From the NCBI GenBank assembly GCA_003476685.1, contig DMVN01000106.1, positions 1-19,462 on the forward strand: a DNA stretch of 19,462 bases, read 5' to 3'. The notes under the pieces are model-generated. The model did not search any database. It saw only the letters and a program-made list of their open reading frames with translations, and was not told the DNA's origin. Positions 15,508 to 19,462 of this stretch are shown here, in pieces (within the stretch, counting starts at the first letter, position 1; each line of letters opens with the position of its first letter). A program made the position numbers and the translations under genes. This DNA is from Acidobacteriota bacterium. GTDB lineage: Bacteria; Acidobacteriota; Aminicenantia; Aminicenantales; Saccharicenantaceae.

Positions 15508-17652
15508 TTATTGCCAGACCCTGACCCAGAGTCTGGTGGCCGGCCGGTGTTGACGGAACTTTCTTAAGCTGACCAGCAGGTTTCGGGCCTGCTCCTGTGA
15601 AGGTACCCTGACTATCAACCTGACTTCCCGTTGCTCTCTTCGCCACATCTTCCGGCTGATTCTCGGCCCGAGCAATTCCAGTTCCGGGAAATCAGCCCGC
15701 AGTTGTTCCAGCAATAATCTGGACCAGCGGCCAGAACTTCTTAAAGACCGACTGTCCAGCCCGATTTCCACCAGACAGCTGAACGGCGGATAATTCAGCA
15801 AGCGGCGGTATTCTATTTCCTTCTCCCAGAAGCCCAGGTAGTTCCTGGTCAGAGCCTGGGCCACGAGCTCGGGCTCTGGTCCGGCGGTTATTACTGCCAC
15901 CCGGCTGCTGTCCTCATTCTTTACCAGATCCAGTGCTTTATAGATGGTGGCCAGGGTCCTTTCGCCAGCCAGAAAATCCGGCAGGTTCAGGCCACTCTCG
16001 GGATTAACCAGGAATATCATCGAGAACCAACCTTCGGGCAGGCGCCTCAAGGCGTATTCGGTCCCGATGACCAATTGGCTTTTTCCGGATTTAATTCGCC
16101 TGATAATCTTCTCACTGTCCTTCTCGCCCACTCCTTCTTCCAGGACCTCGACCTTCCGGCCAGGAAAAATTTCCTGCAGCTGCTCTCTTAAATACTGGCT
16201 GCCCCGGACCCGGCCCGGACGCAGTTTGCCCTGACAGACCGGGCAATCGGCTGGAGCTTGCCGGGTGTGGCCGCAATAACTGCAGCTCAGCTCCCCGTTT
16301 TTCTTCTGCAGGCTCAGAGCTATCCGGCATTGCTCACACCGGGCGACAAAGCCGCAGGCCGGACAGAAAAGGTAAGCGGCATAACCCTTACGGTTGACCA
16401 GAAAGAAAAGCTGTTCTTCTTTTTCCAGGCGGTGACCGATTTCTTCCTTGAGTTCTTTTTTCAGCAACCTGGCCAGGTCTTGATGGTAATAGTCTACCCG
16501 GTAAAACACCTCTTCGCCGCCCAGGTCTAGAGCCGAACCTGCCTGTCGGTGATGGTAAAACTGGCTTACCCGGGGGCAGTCCGAGCTATATATCAAGAGG
16601 CTCTTTTCCAGGCCGGCTCTTACCCGGGCCGCTTCCCTGGCCTCAAAGGCCGGTCCTTCGGCCTGGTAATAGAGGTCGTCCTGTTCTTCATCAATCACCA
16701 GCAGCGACAGCGGCTGAAACGGCAGGAACAGGGCTGACCTGGTCCCCAAGATTACCCGGGCCCGGCCCGAAAAAATCTGGTTCCAGTTATGGCGCCGGAC
16801 CCTGTCCGTTAGTTGACTGTGCCAGACCACAGCCCGGCCAGCCAGCCGCTGCAACAGAGGCTGCCACTTTTCCAGCCTCTGAATTTCCGGCACCAGAACC
16901 AGGGTAAAGCCGTAATGTTGTGCGGTGTAATCAATTATCTTCTGCAGGAATTCCAGCCGCCTTCCCAGGCTTCCCGTCAGCAGGCAGCTTCCACCTTCGC
17001 CCGACTCCAGTTTTTCCAGCAGTCGGTGGCCGCCTTCGGGCAGTCCCTCGGGCCTGACTGGCAGGACCAGCTGGCGAAAAAGCGGGGCGGCAGTTATTTT
17101 CAGCGGCTTTTTCTTTCCGACTTTTTCTCTGACCTCAATCAATCCCTCCTGGCTCAGACTTCTGAGATAAGAATTTATTTCCCGGACTTTCAGTTTTCTC
17201 CGGATATAAACCGGGCTCAACTGGCGGTCGGCCAGAAGGCTCAGGATCTGTCCCCGGCGACCTTTGAGCCGGCCGGAGAGAAGTTCTTTCAAACCCTTTT
17301 CAGTAATGGCCAGCTTGACCCGCGGTTTTTCCCTCGCGGCTGGAGGCTCAGCCATTTCCAGGAACAGCCCGGGAGCAGTCAGGCTCCGCCCTGAAAGCTC
17401 CAGGGCAAACTGAAGGATGATTCCGGGCAGGCCAGGCTGGTCCTCAGGGTAGGCGGCGATTTCCTTAACCCTGAATTCCGGCTCCTGGCTCAGCTCCTTG
17501 ATTTCCAGCACATACCCGGCCAGCTTCCTCGAACCCAGGGGCGCAATAACCTTTGACCCCACCCTGACCCGGGCCGCCAGTTCATCGGGCAAGCGGTAAA
17601 GGAAAGTCTGAAAGACCGGCAGGGGAAAGAGAACTTCGCAGTAGGTGGCCAT
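15508..17652 (-). CDS. priA: Primosomal replication-restart protein PriA (N'), apparently ATPase/helicase-deficient
   Basis: PriA recognises stalled forks and loads the primosome. The 714-residue protein aligns with the family in order: N-terminal DNA-binding domain (YCEVLFPLPVFQTFLYRLP, GSKVIAPLGSRKLAGYV), ILGTRSALFLPF (301-312), all eight zinc cysteines (430, 433, 439, 442, 457, 460, 470, 473), GLNLPDFLAGERT (554-566), and the C-terminal YRRLLNYPPFSCLV (615-628). The helicase motifs are lost: the Walker A place (GVTGSGKTE in the family) reads TGSLGRRLE (226-234), DEEH reads DEEQ (321-324), GSATPS reads YSSDCP (355-360), and the VAGRAGR region reads ALDLVKNED (573-581). The frame is intact, so this looks like functional divergence, not decay. 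Actinobacterial PriA is a known parallel. The ATG overlaps the upstream TGA (TGATG). Confidence 0.9.
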   Translation of the reverse strand: MATYCEVLFPLPVFQTFLYRLPDELAARVRVGSKVIAPLGSRKLAGYVLEIKELSQEPEFRVKEIAAYPEDQPGLPGIILQFALELSGRSLTAPGLFLEMAEPPAAREKPRVKLAITEKGLKELLSGRLKGRRGQILSLLADRQLSPVYIRRKLKVREINSYLRSLSQEGLIEVREKVGKKKPLKITAAPLFRQLVLPVRPEGLPEGGHRLLEKLESGEGGSCLLTGSLGRRLEFLQKIIDYTAQHYGFTLVLVPEIQRLEKWQPLLQRLAGRAVVWHSQLTDRVRRHNWNQIFSGRARVILGTRSALFLPFQPLSLLVIDEEQDDLYYQAEGPAFEAREAARVRAGLEKSLLIYSSDCPRVSQFYHHRQAGSALDLGGEEVFYRVDYYHQDLARLLKKELKEEIGHRLEKEEQLFFLVNRKGYAAYLFCPACGFVARCEQCRIALSLQKKNGELSCSYCGHTRQAPADCPVCQGKLRPGRVRGSQYLREQLQEIFPGRKVEVLEEGVGEKDSEKIIRRIKSGKSQLVIGTEYALRRLPEGWFSMIFLVNPESGLNLPDFLAGERTLATIYKALDLVKNEDSSRVAVITAGPEPELVAQALTRNYLGFWEKEIEYRRLLNYPPFSCLVEIGLDSRSLRSSGRWSRLLLEQLRADFPELELLGPRISRKMWRREQREVRLIVRVPSQEQARNLLVSLRKFRQHRPATRLWVRVWQ

Positions 17653-18392
17653 CAGGATTTAAGCAGTTCCAGGACTTTTTTCATGTCTTCCCAGACCATT
17701 TTCTTTATTTCCTTGTTACCCTCGTTCCGCACCAGGTAGGAAGGATGGAAGGTGGGCATAACCGGAATACCCTGGAACTGGCCGAAGTGGCCGCGGAGCT
17801 CAGACATGCTCTTCGGACTCTGGAGAAGAAAATCGGTGGCCACCTTGCCCAGGGCCACAATCACCCGGGGCTGGATCAATTCAATCTGCCTCAGCAGAAA
17901 GGGCGAACAGGCCTTGATCTCGTCCGGCTTGGGAGTCCGGTTTTCTGGTGGCCGGCATTTGATGACATTAGCGATATAGACTTCCTCCCGGGAAAAGCCC
18001 ATGGCCTGGATGATTCTGGTCAGCAGCTGCCCGGCCCGGCCGACGAAGGGTTTGCCCTGCAAGTCTTCGTCCCGGCCCGGGGCTTCACCCACGAACATCA
18101 GCCGGGCCCGCCGATTGCCTTCACCCGGCACCGCCTGCTTCCGCCCTTTGAAAAGCGGGCAGGCCTGGCAGGCCATGATTTTTCTGATAAGCCGTTCCCA
18201 CTCCCCCTGCTCAGCGGCCGACTGTCCACCGCTTGAACCGTAAGATAGAGGGAGAGGAGCCTCAGCCCTGGCCTCCGGCCTGGGCCCTTTCGGCTTCGGG
18301 GGGCTGACCAGGAAATCCACTCCCAGGTCGCGGTAAAATTCCAGTTGTGTCTTCAGCTCTTCCAGCTTTTCAGCTCTTACCTTTTCGTTCAT
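17652..18392 (-). CDS. Family 4 uracil-DNA glycosylase with [4Fe-4S] cluster
   Basis: Removes uracil from DNA after cytosine deamination, the first step of base-excision repair. The 246-residue protein has an N-terminal, probably flexible extension (about 1-62), then the family-4 core. The four cluster ligands have the right spacing: Cys75 and Cys78 (CQAC), Cys146 (KCRPP) and Cys162 (KACSPF). Motif 1 is GEAPGRDEDLQGKPFVGRAG (102-121), where families 4/5 keep Glu or a variant in place of the water-activating Asp. Motif 2 is TFHPSYL (214-220, His216). The start overlaps the end of coaBC by 23 bases with AGGTCC upstream, and the stop overlaps the priA start by one TGATG unit, so all three genes are translationally linked. 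Confidence 0.93.
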   Translation of the reverse strand: MNEKVRAEKLEELKTQLEFYRDLGVDFLVSPPKPKGPRPEARAEAPLPLSYGSSGGQSAAEQGEWERLIRKIMACQACPLFKGRKQAVPGEGNRRARLMFVGEAPGRDEDLQGKPFVGRAGQLLTRIIQAMGFSREEVYIANVIKCRPPENRTPKPDEIKACSPFLLRQIELIQPRVIVALGKVATDFLLQSPKSMSELRGHFGQFQGIPVMPTFHPSYLVRNEGNKEIKKMVWEDMKKVLELLKS

Positions 18393-19462
18393 TTAACAGG
18401 ACCTCAACCTCAGCCAGTATTTCCTGGCTGATTTTTCTCTTGCTCGTCCGGGGAATCTTTCTGGAACGACCGTCCGGCCAGAGCAACACCACCTCATTCT
18501 CATTGCTGGCAAAGCCGACCCCGGGCTGGCTGACATCGTTGGCCACCATCAGGTCGACCTGCTTGCGCTTCATCTTTTCCAGCGCCTTTTCCACCGCCTG
18601 GCCGGTTTCAGCGGCAAAGCCCACCAGCAGCTGCTGCCCCTTGCGCCGGCCCAGTTCTTCCAGGATATCAGGAGTAGCTTCTATTTCCAGAGCCCGTTCG
18701 ATTTCGGCTTTTCGGATTTTTTCGGGCCGGGTTCTCCGGAAACGGAAATCGGCTACGGCTGCGGCCATCAGCACCACTTCGGCCCGGGCATAATGCCTCA
18801 GGACTGCTTCTTTCATTTCAACCGCTTCTGTTACCCTTTCCAGATAAACGCCGGGTGGAGGTTCAAGCCAGGTGGGCCCGGAAATCAGGATGACTTCGGC
18901 TCCGAGCTGATAGGCCTCCCTGGCCAGTTCATAACCCATCTGGCCCGAGGCCGGGTTGGAGACGAACCTGACCGGGTCCAGAAATTCCCTGGTAGGACCG
19001 GCCGTGACCAGGACCACCTTATCCCGGAAAGTGTCTTTTGTTCTTAACAGTCGCAGGCCCTGCTGGACAATTTTTTCGGGCGTGGCCAGGCGGCCCGGGC
19101 CTTTCTTGCCGCAGGCCAGGTAGCCAGTATCTGGCTCCACAAATTCCACGCCCAGGCTCTTCAGCTTTCTGATGTTTTCCTGGGTCTGGGGATGCAGATA
19201 CATGGCCTCATTCATGGCCGGAGCCACCAGCACCGGACACTTGGCCGCCAGATAAAAGGTAGTAAGGAAGTCGTCGGCTACCCCTGAGGCCATCTTGCCG
19301 ATGACATTGGCAGTAGCCGGAGCCACCAGCAGCAAGCTAACTTCATCCACCAGAGAAATATGTTCTATCGGTCTCTGCTGGTCATCAAAAAGGTGGACGA
19401 TGGTCCTTTCTCCGGTCAACGAGGTAAAAAGATAGGGGTCGATGAAGCGGGTGGCCTTTTCG
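18370..19462 (-). CDS. coaBC: Bifunctional phosphopantothenoylcysteine decarboxylase/phosphopantothenate-cysteine ligase (5' end cut off)
   Basis: Two consecutive steps of coenzyme A synthesis: CoaB joins cysteine to 4'-phosphopantothenate and CoaC decarboxylates the product with FMN. The gene runs past the right edge; reading continues in frame to the last base (EKATRFIDPYLFTS before the TTG at 19419), so that TTG is not the start and only the first few dozen residues are missing. The CoaC part shows LLVAPATANVIGKMASGVADD, the PAMNEAMY substrate loop and the active-site Cys in GYLACGKKGPGRLATPE. The CoaB part shows VTAGPTREFLDPVRFVSNPASGQMGYELA, AAAVADFRFRR with KIRK, LLVGFAAETG and VANDVSQPGVGFASNEN. 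It overlaps the uracil-DNA glycosylase gene by 23 bases and heads the visible part of the coaBC-udg-priA operon. Confidence 0.95.
   Translation of the reverse strand, partial: EKATRFIDPYLFTSLTGERTIVHLFDDQQRPIEHISLVDEVSLLLVAPATANVIGKMASGVADDFLTTFYLAAKCPVLVAPAMNEAMYLHPQTQENIRKLKSLGVEFVEPDTGYLACGKKGPGRLATPEKIVQQGLRLLRTKDTFRDKVVLVTAGPTREFLDPVRFVSNPASGQMGYELAREAYQLGAEVILISGPTWLEPPPGVYLERVTEAVEMKEAVLRHYARAEVVLMAAAVADFRFRRTRPEKIRKAEIERALEIEATPDILEELGRRKGQQLLVGFAAETGQAVEKALEKMKRKQVDLMVANDVSQPGVGFASNENEVVLLWPDGRSRKIPRTSKRKISQEILAEVEVLLNERKGKS

Noticed and set aside
16951..16989. Assembly error or frameshift as the cause of the missing PriA Walker A motif
   Set aside because: The frame is continuous, flanking residues align on both sides, and three other distant motifs are lost too, which one error cannot explain.
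19417..19419. TTG at 19419 as the coaBC start
   Set aside because: The frame stays open to the window edge and the upstream residues (ATRFIDPYLFTSL) match the inner part of the CoaC domain.

Overview
The window looks like chromosomal DNA of a diderm (Gram-negative-type) bacterium. It encodes a type IV pilus secretin with its inner-membrane alignment complex, putative lipoproteins and several exported proteins. The sequence is G+C-rich by eye, with closely packed operons and many A/G-rich ribosome binding sites. The mix of housekeeping genes, an RRM-type RNA-binding protein and large uncharacterised exported proteins would fit a lineage near Acidobacteriota/Aminicenantota, but that is a low-confidence impression. 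I see no rRNA, tRNA, CRISPR array, insertion sequence or prophage.

Layout. At 1-116 (minus) is the start of an RRM protein. At 241-2031 (minus) is a large exported protein of unknown function; a TTG start and an internal promoter indicate that it begins well downstream of the longest possible start. At 2340-4052 (plus) is sppA, a double-domain membrane signal peptide peptidase. At 4081-5789 (minus) a phosphohexomutase gene is translationally coupled to a small FtsB/DivIC-like division protein. At 5923-8367 (plus) is a polytopic membrane protein with a degenerate spermidine-synthase-like core. Its 3' end overlaps, tail to tail, an exported-type protein-L-isoaspartate methyltransferase gene (8311-9042, minus).

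The region 9267-15470 (plus) is one long apparent operon: coaD, then pilM, pilN, pilO, pilP, pilQ and a small putative lipoprotein gene. PilM (cytoplasmic actin-like), PilN and PilO (inner membrane), PilP (periplasmic) and PilQ (outer-membrane secretin) together make the trans-envelope scaffold of a type IV pilus. A weak terminator-like structure ends the operon. Facing it, 15508-19462 (minus) carries coaBC (cut by the window edge), a family-4 uracil-DNA glycosylase and priA, all overlapping end to start. Both coaBC and coaD, two parts of coenzyme A synthesis, are therefore present but in separate, converging operons.

Most of the content is recognisable housekeeping machinery. The strongest oddity is PriA: it keeps the fold landmarks and all eight zinc cysteines but has lost the Walker A loop, the DEEH box and the later helicase motifs, so it should not be a working helicase. 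Other points worth checking are the phosphohexomutase with Phe in place of the His next to its catalytic serine, the signal peptide on the isoaspartate methyltransferase with a second internal start, several genes whose promoters sit almost on the start codon, and two uncharacterised exported proteins.
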